From: Lojkania enalia
Lineage: Eukaryota; Ascomycota; Dothideomycetes; Pleosporales
Length of the DNA stretch: 64,000 nucleotides
Direction of reading: 5' to 3'
Assembly: GCA_010094045.1 (NCBI GenBank)
Contig: ML986675.1
Location: 125,152 to 189,151, forward strand
The notes under the pieces were generated by a model, which had not been told where the DNA came from, ran no database searches, and worked only from the letters and a program-made list of their open reading frames with translations. Both the position numbers and the translations under genes were made by a program. Positions 21,594-33,682 of the stretch are shown here, piece by piece; within the stretch, counting starts at the first letter, position 1; each line of letters begins with the position of its first letter.

Positions 21594-23372
21594 ATGCCTG
21601 TCCTCACGCCCTCGCGAGTGGCGGCAGTTGTCGTAGCACTGTCACTACTGAGCTTCCTCTGGACATTCGGCCTCCCGCACCAACTCCCCACGCCGAATCT
21701 ACCTGTTATAAACCATGACACGCCTCAAGAACCGCCAAACGAGGGAGGAGTACCAGGCGGATACCCCTACGTGCCTCCCGAGCTCCGTCCCAAACCAGAG
21801 AAGCCGGAGACTCCTGCTATCGAGACGCCGAAACCCACGCCCACGCCCACGCCCACGCCCGCACTTACACCTACGCCTCCACCTCCACCTCCACCCGAGC
21901 CGCACCAACCAGAAGATGAAGGCAACGAGCCAGAGCTGGGGGGGAAGAAGGAGGAGGAAAAGGAGGACGCGCAGGAACCGACTCCAAGCTCACTCCGAAA
22001 TGCAACGAACAACGTCGCTACTTCGCCACCCGTTAGCAGCAGCACCGCATTAGCAGTGGCGCCTGCACCAACTGGGCCACATTGCAAAGATGTTCGCGGC
22101 GCGCCGAACGTAATGGTCGTAATCAAGACAAGCAAAGCCGAGATATTAAAGAAGCTTCCCAACCACCTAAAGAACCTGCTCTCCTGTGTACCCAACTTCG
22201 CCATCTTCTCCGACCATGCCGGCACAATGGAGGGTTTCACGGTCCACGATGCTTTGGAAGATATATCCAACTCGACAAGGAAGAAGCACAAGGAGTTCTT
22301 AGACTATGAAAAGATGGTTCAGAATCCTGATTTCAAGCCGGACACGGTTGACAAGGAATTAGACAAGTGGAAGATGCTCCCTATGGTCTACAAGGCCCAT
22401 CAATTGAGGCCCTATGCAAGGTTTTACGTCTTCATCGAGGCCGACACAAGCCTCAGCTGGACAAATCTTCTGCAGTGGATCGACAGGCTTGATTACAGGA
22501 TTCCGTATTATTCAGGCGCTCCTACCTTCCTTGGCAACGTGAAATTTGCCCAACGCGGACCAGGCATTCTCTTGTCATATGGCGCCATGAAGCATTACGC
22601 CAAGGCCTACGACGAGAAATACGCATCAGAGTGGGAGCCAAGAGTGGGCCGGGAGTGCTGCGGCGACATGGTACTCGCTACCACACTGATGGAGTCCCAT
22701 GTCGAGTTTTACTCTGCATTTCCGCTACTCCAGGGCGAGACTCTATCATCGCTTGACTGGAACGATCGGCACTGGTGCCAGCCCATGGTCTCGGCGCACC
22801 ACCAGAATTCGGATGAAATCGAAATGCTCTGGAATTCGGAGAAGAACTGGACGTCGCAGAAAGGTTGGGAGGTGCCGTACCTATTCAAGGATGCGTTTGA
22901 ACAGCATGTTTTGCCAAACATCGCGGATCGGAAGGATGAGTGGGACAATCTCGCGTCGGATACCAAGATTGTGAAACAATATGAGGAGCCTAAGGAGGAG
23001 CCGAAGAAGGAGGAACCGCCAAAGAAGCAGGAGGAGCCCAAGAAGGAAGAAAACAAACCGACGGAAAACAAGGAAAAGGAAGGGAAAAGGGATAACATGG
23101 ATCCCGCCAAAATGGCTGCAGAGCTCAAGGACGCGGCAACCAGTCCAGAAACCTGTGCAGCGTTATGCGCGAAGACGGAGGATTGCATGCAGTGGAGATT
23201 TCGGCATAAGAAAGACACTGAGTGCCATCTAGGGAAAATTATTCGACTTGGGAAACAGGCGAAAAAAGAAGGTGATGAGATGTGGACTAGTGGCTGGATG
23301 TTGGATAAGATCCAGAAGAGTACAAAGGATTGGACGGATTGCGAGGAGCCGAAGTGGAAGTTTAATCAGTAA
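21594..23372 (+). CDS. GT31/Fringe-like type II membrane glycosyltransferase with Cys-rich C-terminal tail
   Basis: 592 aa, single exon, start in gccATGcc context. It has a short cytoplasmic tail and a signal anchor (residues about 8-26, VAAVVVALSLLSFLWTFGL). A long Pro/Thr/Glu-rich stem follows (about 40-155), including a TPTPTPTP repeat. The globular domain (about 165-450) resembles fungal Fringe-like/DUF604 glycosyltransferases: VVIKTSKAEILKKLPNHL, KWKMLPMVYKAHQ, then FIEADTS with E282-A283-D284 at the metal-binding DxD place, a PYYSGAPTFLG segment and CCGDMVLATTL. A highly charged Glu/Lys/Pro linker (about 460-500) leads to a PAN/apple-like tail (SPETCAALCAKTEDCMQWRF, about 515-535) ending DCEEPKW. 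It probably acts in the Golgi lumen; donor and acceptor are unknown. The first DxD residue is Glu, common in this fungal group as I recall it. Confidence 0.78.
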   Translation: MPVLTPSRVAAVVVALSLLSFLWTFGLPHQLPTPNLPVINHDTPQEPPNEGGVPGGYPYVPPELRPKPEKPETPAIETPKPTPTPTPTPALTPTPPPPPPPEPHQPEDEGNEPELGGKKEEEKEDAQEPTPSSLRNATNNVATSPPVSSSTALAVAPAPTGPHCKDVRGAPNVMVVIKTSKAEILKKLPNHLKNLLSCVPNFAIFSDHAGTMEGFTVHDALEDISNSTRKKHKEFLDYEKMVQNPDFKPDTVDKELDKWKMLPMVYKAHQLRPYARFYVFIEADTSLSWTNLLQWIDRLDYRIPYYSGAPTFLGNVKFAQRGPGILLSYGAMKHYAKAYDEKYASEWEPRVGRECCGDMVLATTLMESHVEFYSAFPLLQGETLSSLDWNDRHWCQPMVSAHHQNSDEIEMLWNSEKNWTSQKGWEVPYLFKDAFEQHVLPNIADRKDEWDNLASDTKIVKQYEEPKEEPKKEEPPKKQEEPKKEENKPTENKEKEGKRDNMDPAKMAAELKDAATSPETCAALCAKTEDCMQWRFRHKKDTECHLGKIIRLGKQAKKEGDEMWTSGWMLDKIQKSTKDWTDCEEPKWKFNQ

Positions 23373-24093
23373 GAAACCGCGTCAAGTCACGATTGGAAAC
23401 GCCAAGGAGGCGGGAATAAGACAATTTCGATACGACTGGGTCTCATTGTTAGGGTTGCCTTTTTTCCTCTTGGAGTATATGCGGGTAGATCTTGTGAAGG
23501 TTCATAAGAGTATCTGGATTGTGTTTGTTTGTATACCCCCCTGTAGTATATGGGATTCCAAGGACGCGATAAACGGAATGTACTTCTGTCATGGCAAGCT
23601 AAAATCACCGAAGGGTTCTACTGTTCGTCTTGGTTGCCAGTGTTAATGCGCTTCCCTCTCGCCAGGGCGCGTTCATGTCCCCACGTCGTCAGTCTTCCCA
23701 GGTGTAGCTGCCCCACAATGCGGCGGTGTCGATCAAATAGCTCCCTTTAATATATACCTCTCCCAGCGCGGCATCGTTGCTGTTTTGATTGGCCGGTCAG
23801 AAAATGCCATGTCGCCTATTCAGGCATATTTAGATTGAAAGGAAGCCCCAACACCCTTTGGATTGTCAAACAGATTGAGCGATCTGATACCGTAGCATAT
23901 TAGGCGGCAGTTTATTGCGGGCCAACAAGGGCGGGTACGTATGCTAGAACTAGGGAGATGAGTAATTCGGGTCAAGTTTGGAAAGATGGAAATGTTGATA
24001 AGAAATCCAATTCGAACATCACCATTCATTCATTCACTCATTCATTCATTCATTCATTCATCCATCCATCCAACAGCTATTCATCTCCCCAAC
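23373..24093. other. Intergenic with tetranucleotide repeat next to the DUF1996 gene
   Basis: No gene is visible. The last part is a CATT-type repeat (listed separately) immediately upstream of the next start codon, so it is probably in the promoter or 5' UTR. Confidence 0.4.
24023..24071. repeat. (ATTC)n tetranucleotide microsatellite passing into ATCC units
   Basis: About nine ATTC/ATTCACTC units are followed by ATCC units, ending about 22 bases before the DUF1996 start codon. A length change here would alter the 5' leader or core promoter spacing. Confidence 0.9.
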
Positions 24094-25644
24094 ATGAGAA
24101 ATCTCCACTGGTGTCTCACTGCGCTCGCCTTAGCTGTGGCCCCGGCCGCGAACGCCCAGTACGCGCGCATGCTCCGCTTCGGCTGCTCGCAACTAGTCAT
24201 TGACCGGATCGATCCGCTGGTGCAACCGGGCGTCGCGCCATCCAGCCACCTACATCAAATCGTTGGAGGAAATAGTTTTAACACGACGATGGAAGCCGGG
24301 AAGTATGATCTGGTAGAGGAGTCAACGTGTACGAGTTGCACGTAAGTCTCTCACGCACATGTACATGCCTACGTAATTCCTATCTTTCTAACATATACAA
24401 CCCCCCATAGCTACTCCGAAGACTTCTCCAACTACTGGACCGCAAATCTCTATTACCGGTCCCGCAACAACACCTACAAGCGCGTGCCCCAGTTCGCCAA
24501 TGGCGGGCTCGTCCAACGGGGCGGGATAACAGTGTACTACATCCCGCCGTACGACGGAGTGAGTAATGTGACAAGTTTCCAGCCTGGTTTTAGGATGTTG
24601 AGCGGGGATCCGAGTTTGAGGAGTGGTGGGGAGATGCAGAGGGGGATTTGTCATCGGTGTTTTGCAGGGGAAGGGTTTGAGCCTTTTGGGGGAGCTCCTT
24701 GCGTTGGTATGTCCTCATTATCTTCTTCTTTTTCTTCTCGTCTTTGGACGGATGAGATTTTGTGGATCAGATCATGTGTTTTGCCTTTGCGGGTTCGGGT
24801 CCTGGTTAATGGGTTGACTCCTATTCCTTTTTTTTTTTTTTTTTCTTTAATTCCTTGTTAACTTTTCCATTTGCGGCTAACGCGTTGGTATCTGTTTTGC
24901 AGATCAGCAGTACGATTCCAAGGAGTTGCCGCTCAAAGAATGTCCCGGCGGTATCAGGAGCACAGTGTATTTCCCGACATGCTGGGATGGGGTGAATTTG
25001 GATAGTCCCAATCATAAGGAGCATATGGCTTATCCTACGGTGAGTACTTCCCAACTTTCCATCAAACACTCCTAATGAGTCGGTCCTGCGAGGGAAAAGG
25101 TTGTCCAGACGAGTGCTGATTTGTAGTCAGCCCAGCTTCGAGCAGGGCGGAAAGTGCCCTGACAGCCATCCCATCCATATGCCTCAGCTCATGTATGAGG
25201 TTATGTGGGACACGAGTATATTCAACGGGGAACTTTGGAAGGAGGGGGCGGAGGCGAATGGCGGGCAGCCGTTTGTGTACAGTTTCGGTGATCCGTGAGT
25301 TTTGTCCTTTCATCCTCCTCGGCGCCTGTCCTCTCATGAGTGGTTTCCATGCACTTGTAGGGGTCACCTGTATACATCAATTTTCAGTTCTAGACTGCTT
25401 CCACTGTCACATGCTGACTAGCTACAGGACTGGCTATGGCCAACACGGCGATTATGTCTTTGGCTGGAAAGGGGATGCTTTGCAAAGAGCTATGGATCAG
25501 AGGTGCAATAACGATAGATGTGATGGAGTATTGCTGCGGCAGACCGATGAGGAGTCCATGACTTGCGCAATTGGCCAGAAGGTAGAAGAGGACGTTGAGG
25601 GTTGGCTAGATGCTCTTCCGGGCGGGGTACCTATTACGCCGTGA
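24094..25644 (+). CDS. Secreted DUF1996-domain protein, five exons
   Basis: Model: 24094-24341, 24411-24706, 24903-25039, 25131-25294, 25428-25644, giving 353 aa; every junction is in phase. It begins with a signal peptide ([21 protein letters not shown]). The DUF1996 domain fills the rest: [66 protein letters not shown], then [19 protein letters not shown] and [14 protein letters not shown]. These fungal extracellular proteins often appear with wood- or plant-degrading secretomes, and their biochemical role is not settled. His and Cys residues are conserved throughout. There is no C-terminal carbohydrate-binding or GPI segment. The third intron uses the AG at 25129-25130, chosen because the nearer AG breaks the frame. 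Confidence 0.88.
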
Positions 25645-26756
25645 ATGCATGAAACATCCCGCCATTCAAAATGGAACTCGTAATTACAGCCGGAAGTTTC
25701 GTTTGGCCGTGGTGTATCTTATTGAGTGGATTCGTAACTACCCGCTTTTCAAACTAGAACTTGTAAGAGCCATCAATGTATAAATCCTGAGGAGCGATTT
25801 ACTTAGTTGGTCCCCATTATAGGGATTGTCTACAGCGAACAGAGGCCAATATGCAGGGACCTTACCTCACGTGGTGTATTGGATACAACCAGGTGATTTG
25901 TAGATCCTCATCTCTTGGCGGATCTGCCGAAACAGGCTGGGTGTCTTCAATATACAGCTCAATGCCGCATAGTGATTCCCCATCCTAGATTCCAAATACG
26001 GAGGCTTAACCCAACGAAGTATACCGACACGCGGATATATCGCTAACTAGACGAAACGCAAAAAATTTACATAATAATAGACTCGCGAACATTCCGTTCG
26101 ATATCGCGTGCTGTCGTCCGAAGAAGCTCGCCTCCGAACTACGACCGGATTCAGCGCTCCGCTGTCCTCATTCAAGTTTCACACCTTCCTTATCTGCAGC
26201 ACGCCTATCGATAGCCAAGTTGGGTTAATCAGTTATATTAGAGTTTGTGGATCCAGTCGGCATTTTTGCAAGCGAGCGGCTGAGGCGTTGCAGCCGGAGG
26301 ATAGGACCCATGGCTGTGCAAATAGCCAAGACCATATAATCCTCTTGGCCCCATCAAACGCTCCCTTCTTACTCCTCATCTCGCTCAGACGGCGCATATA
26401 CTTCGAGCAATAGGCTCTCGCTACCACCCACTTAGATTAATTGGACGTCTCACGGACGCTCACCTATCTACACTTGGCTACCAATCCAAGCTTTATCTCC
26501 GGGGAGGCGTGCCCAACGAGGCAGACCAGCACTTGCATTGATTTGCGGGTCAGAGCACGACATGAGGACGCAATGCCGGCCCAGGACTCACGCGACAAAA
26601 GGGTAATTGGTGATAACTAGTTAGCTAGTCAGGATGGGAAGAGGTATAAGTACATGGCGCTGTTCGTCTTTGAGTCGCTTCCCCCAGAGCACTCTTCTGG
26701 GACTCCTTTTGATCCGTGAGTGAGGGCCACGCCTTTTCTTGTGGCACATCGACATC
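25645..26756. other. Intergenic, no gene seen
   Basis: Downstream of the DUF1996 gene and upstream of the subtilisin gene. Frames at 26108-26427 overlap on both strands and have no family resemblance. Confidence 0.4.
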
Positions 26757-28336
<1,580 letters not shown>

Positions 28337-29035
28337 GGGGAAGAGCTTTTTGGCTTAATGATTCTTCTGGTAACAGCCTATAGACCATAGATTTAGTAGG
28401 TCAGTATAATGTCGTTGTGATATGATTTGCTTTGCTACGTATGGACACAAGTTGTTACGTATAAATGTCCAGTTTTTCCCAGGTATGCCATGATTAATCT
28501 GCGCTCATTGGAGCATCCTTTGACTATAGTAATTCATATTTATGTAATTATGAGAATGTACCGATTGTAACGAGTAAGTTGAATAGCGAGATTATTCTGA
28601 GAATATTACGCCTTTGCGAGCCATACAAACAGCTAAACTTTGCCCTTTCCTCTCTTCAAAGAGCCTCACAAAACACTGCAAGGCTTTTCAACAAAGCGCA
28701 GGTGTGAGAATATGAGATTTTTCACTGCTCTATTCAATAGATATCCCCCATTTATCAAAGGTTTGCTTAGCCTCTCGGCTTATACCTAAGCTCAGTCATC
28801 TGTCGGTTTTCTTAGGGATCCCTGGCAAGAGAAACAATTCTTCTACCAAGATGATTAGAGAAAAATTAATGGATTGCATTTCGCTATTTTCAAGAAAAAT
28901 TTCTATACTCTAGCAAAGTTGAATTTCTCTCTGACTAGCACCGTTGCCTATTCGTTTTCAACAAATTTTATTTATCCGTAACCGCCACTCCTAAATTGTC
29001 AATCTTATTTAGTGGGTGCGTAGAAGCTGATTTGC
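28337..29035. other. AT-rich intergenic, no gene seen
   Basis: 3' flank of the protease gene followed by AT-rich DNA with no frame or RNA feature I can support. It borders the FAD-oxidase relic. Confidence 0.45.
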
Positions 29036-29039
29036 CCAT

Positions 29040-30300
29040 GCAAACCATACTATTTCTTCAGCCTCTCCAGTCTCCAGGGCTCATACCCGTATATAGCCTC
29101 CAAGCTCTCATGGCCGTGCGCATAATTCAGATAAGCAACCATCTTTCCATCATTAGCCGATACCAGCACTTCTCTGATCCTTCCCGGATTTATGCGCTGT
29201 GCAAACCAAGCCTGCATCTGCAGAATACAACAAGATGGGCGATATCAGCAGCCTGCCACCTCGATCGAGATACGCGGTACTATTCTCCGCAACTCCAGTG
29301 ACGCCGTTCAGCGCCCATGCTTCGAGCAGTATAAACGATTCCCGAAACTCGGGCGGCAGGTCTGAAAATATTTCTAGGGCACTCCGGAGAGTCGGTAGGC
29401 GCCAAGCGTTCAGCGAAACTGGGTATGTTTGACGCGAATATCTCATGCGTGTAAGCCAATCTCAGCACGGCTCTATTGATCCTACTCCAGCCCTCTATAA
29501 TATGCTTTGATCTTGACTTGCGTGAACACACCAAAGTTATGGCCCGCTTCCCGAATGACCCAGAAAAGATCTCGATGCTCTTCATTCGAGACAGCAATAG
29601 CAGTCCCATTAGCTAGAACTACCCGATCCGAGATGAGCTGGTGAACTATGAGGCCCTATCTTCATTGAAGCCAACCGTGCCCACCTCCCACAAGCCGAGA
29701 AATGAGGCCGATACAGTCGCATGCAGTTGTGGTTGGCTGTTTCACCTGAGACCATAATGCAGGAATGAGTCCCCAGGACTCTGAGCCGTCTCCGAGACTA
29801 CGGCAGTCCCATTATCAATAATTTTCGATATCCGTCATTCCTCGCATCTAGATGGTGATTCCATGATTGATGTCATTCAGGATCGTTGCTTGGCTGTGAT
29901 CTCCGAAAATGGCAAAGAAGGGTTGGCGATGCTTGTTCACGTATTTAATCCGTATTGATTAGTTCAATACTCGCCGTATGCTGCACATCTTCCCCAGTCC
30001 TGACCTTCACAACCACTGCAAGCTCAGGTTCTAATGGCGGCACTCAATCTCATAGTTACTCTCACAAAGTTCTCCTCTCCAAGGAGGTACATCTTCGCGT
30101 CATCAGACAACACACTTGCTAGGTCCACAGCATGGATCCCGATGAGCCGAAAGAGCGGCTTGAGATCTGATTCGCAATGCTGGCCACCAGCACCGACACA
30201 GCCCAGACAACTACCGATGCCATTGTTTCTAGAAACAATTATCGCTAGCAAGGAACAGTGACTCCTCAAAATATGGAATATCATTGTCGTAAGTGGGCTC
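29040..30300 (-). pseudogene. Broken FAD-linked (BBE-type) oxidase gene
   Basis: Minus-strand text follows a fungal FAD-binding PCMH-type oxidase in order. First comes GSCLGCVGAG..HCESD, then VDLASVLSDDAKMYLLGEENFVRV at 30200-30070. MRGMTDIEN lies at about 29850, then TTTACDCIGLISRLVGGGHGWLQ (29740-29670), VVLANGTAIAVSNEEHRDLFW and GHNFGVFTQVKIKAY (29620-29500). The BBE-like end (ILLEAWALNGVTGVAENSTAY, then SPILLY) lies at 29350-29200. Stops interrupt it repeatedly, including two within five codons after GGGHGWLQ, and the frame changes at least twice. Intact members oxidise alcohols, sugars or metabolites with covalently held FAD. This copy is dead as read. The N-terminal signal and FAD-attachment region is poorly preserved. 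Confidence 0.72.
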
Positions 30301-31403
30301 ACTATTCAATGACTTCAGCGACTGACATCAGCTCCAGCTGGTACCACTTCCGATCCATCCTTGAGCCCATTTTACCCCGCCCTCATTCACATATTTTATT
30401 CGATGCCATTTTGTGAGGGCTGTCAACAACGGACGTCGGGCGTAATGCAGGGCGTAGTGCAATATAAATCCATAAGCAGACGGGGCGAATGCGCTATTTC
30501 TGGTGGTTGGGTGAAAGTAAGCGTCGCCTCTAAGGGACGACGGTCCAATGATTTGCAAGGCTTTTATTATAGGCCAAGTCCACTTATTCTACTGTCGTAC
30601 TAGGTGCGAGCATCCAAGTCCATTTTTACATTCTCATGACTCCTGTGATAGCAGGACGCCGTTCGTTAAAGATGATCGTGTCCCACAATGTATGATCCCG
30701 CTTCCACAAGGATTACCGCCGTGCAACGTGTTTGCTCTATCCAAGAAAATATAGAAATAGAGCGTTCTACGCACAGGGCAATATTGACATAGGTAACTCG
30801 CAACAGCGTCGGCAATGGAGAATCTAGATACTGGTAATCCAGTAGCGAATGCAATAGAAGGCAACTATAAATGGGGGCTAGATCAGTCCCCCCCCCCGGA
30901 CCGCCTCCATTGGACGATGATTCGGACTGGGTATGAGCTGGCAAGACGCTTGACAAGCTAAAAAAATAACTGTCTTTAAAAGCCATACCCATCCTAGAAC
31001 GACGCCCATTCACGAATGCCAAGGACATTTTCGTGTCTCGAAAAATAGCGATTCTAGCCATGAAGAAGAAGACGAAGAAATCAAGCGTTCAGCCCTTCGC
31101 CGCCCACCATCTTAGCTTTCTATTGTTTACATATAAATATATTCGGCCGTATGTATTGCTGAACCTTGGCATTTTCGAGCCCCCCCTGCCACATCCTTTC
31201 CCAATCGAGCCACTCATCCTTCCCAATTGCTGATAGCCGGGCATCTTGGCGCATGCGGCACGGACACAGACACAGACACGGACACCCAATGCGCTACAAC
31301 CAAATATACATAATCCATTCTCACACTTCAACACCAAAGAGAAAAAGCCGCCCCGACAGATTCCACCTATGCAAGAAAACTACACGACGATAATCTCGAA
31401 CGA
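30301..31403. other. Intergenic, no gene supported
   Basis: Upstream of the FAD-oxidase relic and of the P450 gene. It includes a short C-run near 30887-30898. Small frames have no family resemblance. Confidence 0.4.
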
Positions 31404-33223
31404 ATGCATTCGATAATCTCCGGAGTCGCAGCCGTCCTGGCCGGCCTGCTCGGCCTGTACTTCGTCCTCCGACAGCTCCTATTGCTGACACAGGATGCGC
31501 GAGAGCCGCCGGCCATCGCGACCACGATCCCCTTCATCACACCAATAATCGGGATGGCACGGTTCAAGAGCAAGTACACAGTCCAGCTACGGTAAGGTCC
31601 CATGTGCCCACCAATCATCTTCAAAATCCTAGTCACATAGGAATAAATCACGTGACATTATCATTCATCATCGTCATCGATCCATGAGATTAGGTTAGCT
31701 ATAGATGTTGATAAAAAGAACGAATCAACAGGGACAAGCACCACCTCCCCATCTACACGCTGCGGTACCCGTTCCAGCGCATGTACATTATCAACTCGCC
31801 GACCCTAATCTCCGCCGTGCAGCGCCAGACAAAGGCCCTCACCTTTCAGGCCATTGAGGACAAGTTCTCCATCCTCATCACCGACCCTTCCCAGCACGCG
31901 AAAGCCATTTTCCTGAAAGAGACGGAGCAGTGGGCAAATTCGGCACCAGGCCACCAGAGCCCATCGCATATCCTGTATAAAGGACTGACCCCGGGACCTG
32001 GGATGGACTCGATGAACAGGGCCATGGTCAACAGGCTCGAAACCGCCGTCGAGGGTCTCGCATCGGCGCTCAGCGGCAGCGGTGCCAAAAAGACAATGAA
32101 GTTGTTCGCCTGGGTGAAGCACGAGATCACCATGGCGACTACAGAAGGCGTCTACGGCCCGCAGAACCCCTACCGGGACCCAGAGATCCAGGACGCATTC
32201 TGGGCCTACGAGGCCGGACTCGGGAAGCTCTCCCTGGGCGTCGTGCCCTCACTCCTAGCCCGGGAGGCCGTCCGCGGCCGCGAAAAGGTCGCTTCAGCGT
32301 TTGAAGAGTACTTCGCGGCTGAGGGCACATCTTCCTCGTCATCGCTGACGAAAGGCCGGCATGAGTACTACGCTGCGCGCGGCTACCTTCCCCGCGACAT
32401 CTCAAAGTTCGAGTGTGGGAATGGGATCGCGATTCTCTCGAACACTGTGCCGACGGCGTACTGGATGCTGTTCCACCTCTTCTCCAATCCGTCCGCGCTC
32501 GAGGCCTGCAGGGCAGAAATCCAAGCGCACATTACCACCACCGCACATTCTGGCAACGGCGCAGGCGTGACCAAGGCGCTCGATATATCGGCGCTGAAGA
32601 CGCGGTGCCCGCTCCTGCTGTCTGCGTTCAAAGAGGCCATGCGTCTGCACGCCATTGGCGTGGGGCTCCGGATGGTGATGACAGACACCATGCTCTCAAA
32701 CCGCTATCTCCTAAGAAAGGGCGCCTTGGTCGTCATGCCGGCCATTGTTCAGCACCACGACGCTAACATCTGGGGGCCTGATGTCTCGTCCTACGACGTT
32801 GCGCGCTTCACCACCACCACCACCACATCCTCCTCCGCCTCTTCCTCCTCCTCTTCCTCCTTCTCTTCCTCTTCTCCGCCGGCGGCGGCTGCTACTTCGC
32901 AACAACAGAGAAAAATCAATCCAGTCTCGTTTCGCGGTTTTGGCGGCGGCGCGACGCTGTGTCCCGGCCGGCACTTCGCCACGACCGAGGTCCTAGTCTT
33001 CGTGTCGATGCTGATGCTCAGGTTCACGGTGGAAGCGGTGGGCGGGTGGGAGAGGCCGAGCACGGAGAAGGCCCCCATGTCCGCCGTGGTGCCGGGGCCG
33101 GACTCTGATTTCGAGGTTGTGATCAAGCGGCGGGCAGACGATGAAGGGGTGCAGTGGGTGTGGAGCTTGAGCGGGTCGGATGAAGGGATTCGGGTCACAG
33201 CTGAGGATATGGAGGGGAAGTAG
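31404..33223 (+). CDS. Cytochrome P450 (CYP7/CYP8-like class), two exons
   Basis: Exons 31404-31591 and 31732-33223, giving 559 aa. The N-terminal membrane anchor is at about residues 4-28 (IISGVAAVLAGLLGLYFVLRQLLLL). The K-helix ExxR motif is KEAMR, and the heme loop FRGFGGGATLCPGRHFA has the thiolate Cys at residue 473. The I-helix segment (FECGNGIAILSNTVPTAYWML) lacks the usual AGxDT oxygen-activation motif, as in CYP7/8-type enzymes and some isomerase-type P450s. This suggests a steroid/oxysterol-like or non-classical substrate. A low-complexity insertion (Thr, Ser, Pro, Ala, Gln runs, about residues 423-460) sits between the PERF-like region and the heme loop. It is an ER monooxygenase or isomerase of unknown substrate. 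No biosynthetic gene cluster surrounds it; the nearest oxidase (29-30.3 kb) is broken. Confidence 0.87.
32811..32910 (+). repeat. Low-complexity coding repeat inside the P450
   Basis: CCA/CCT/TCC-rich codons encode runs of Thr, then Ser, then Pro/Ala/Gln just before the heme-binding loop. The reading frame is kept. Confidence 0.85.
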
Positions 33224-33682
33224 TAATTAAGCTCCCTGTCAGACAAATATCTAGACGATTGGGGAAAGATTTTGGTAGGGACGCCGGTTTTGGATTTGTG
33301 TTCGGATCTAGGTTTGAGTTTGTTGGGTGGAGTCTTGGAATATAATTATGGAGAGTCGATCTACGGACTCGGAATACACGTTGTAGACATGGCTAAGGAG
33401 TTTTTGAATAGGCTATTTTCCACGAGAGGGCAAGGATGGAAATTCGCATATTGTGGGGACCCGGAAACGTGCTTGTCTGGTCTTTGGGTATTACGAGCAA
33501 CGAGAACACATTCCGTACCATTTATTACCACAAAATATATTTATATACAGTGTTTATCCCGCCCTCTTCCTGTTCGCTTTCGTTACTGTCCTCTTTCTTA
33601 AACGCTGCCTGCATTTACTCTCCCTCTACCGCACCAGAATAAACCGATGACATCGCACTTGTTCTGCTATTCCTTGCCTTGT
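33224..33682. other. Convergent intergenic, no gene seen
   Basis: Space between the 3' ends of the P450 (plus) and the 33683 gene (minus). It should hold both terminators. Overlapping small frames are not credible. Confidence 0.4.

Noticed and set aside
29036..33223. Secondary-metabolite gene cluster around the P450 and FAD oxidase
   Set aside because: No core synthase gene is present and the oxidase is broken.
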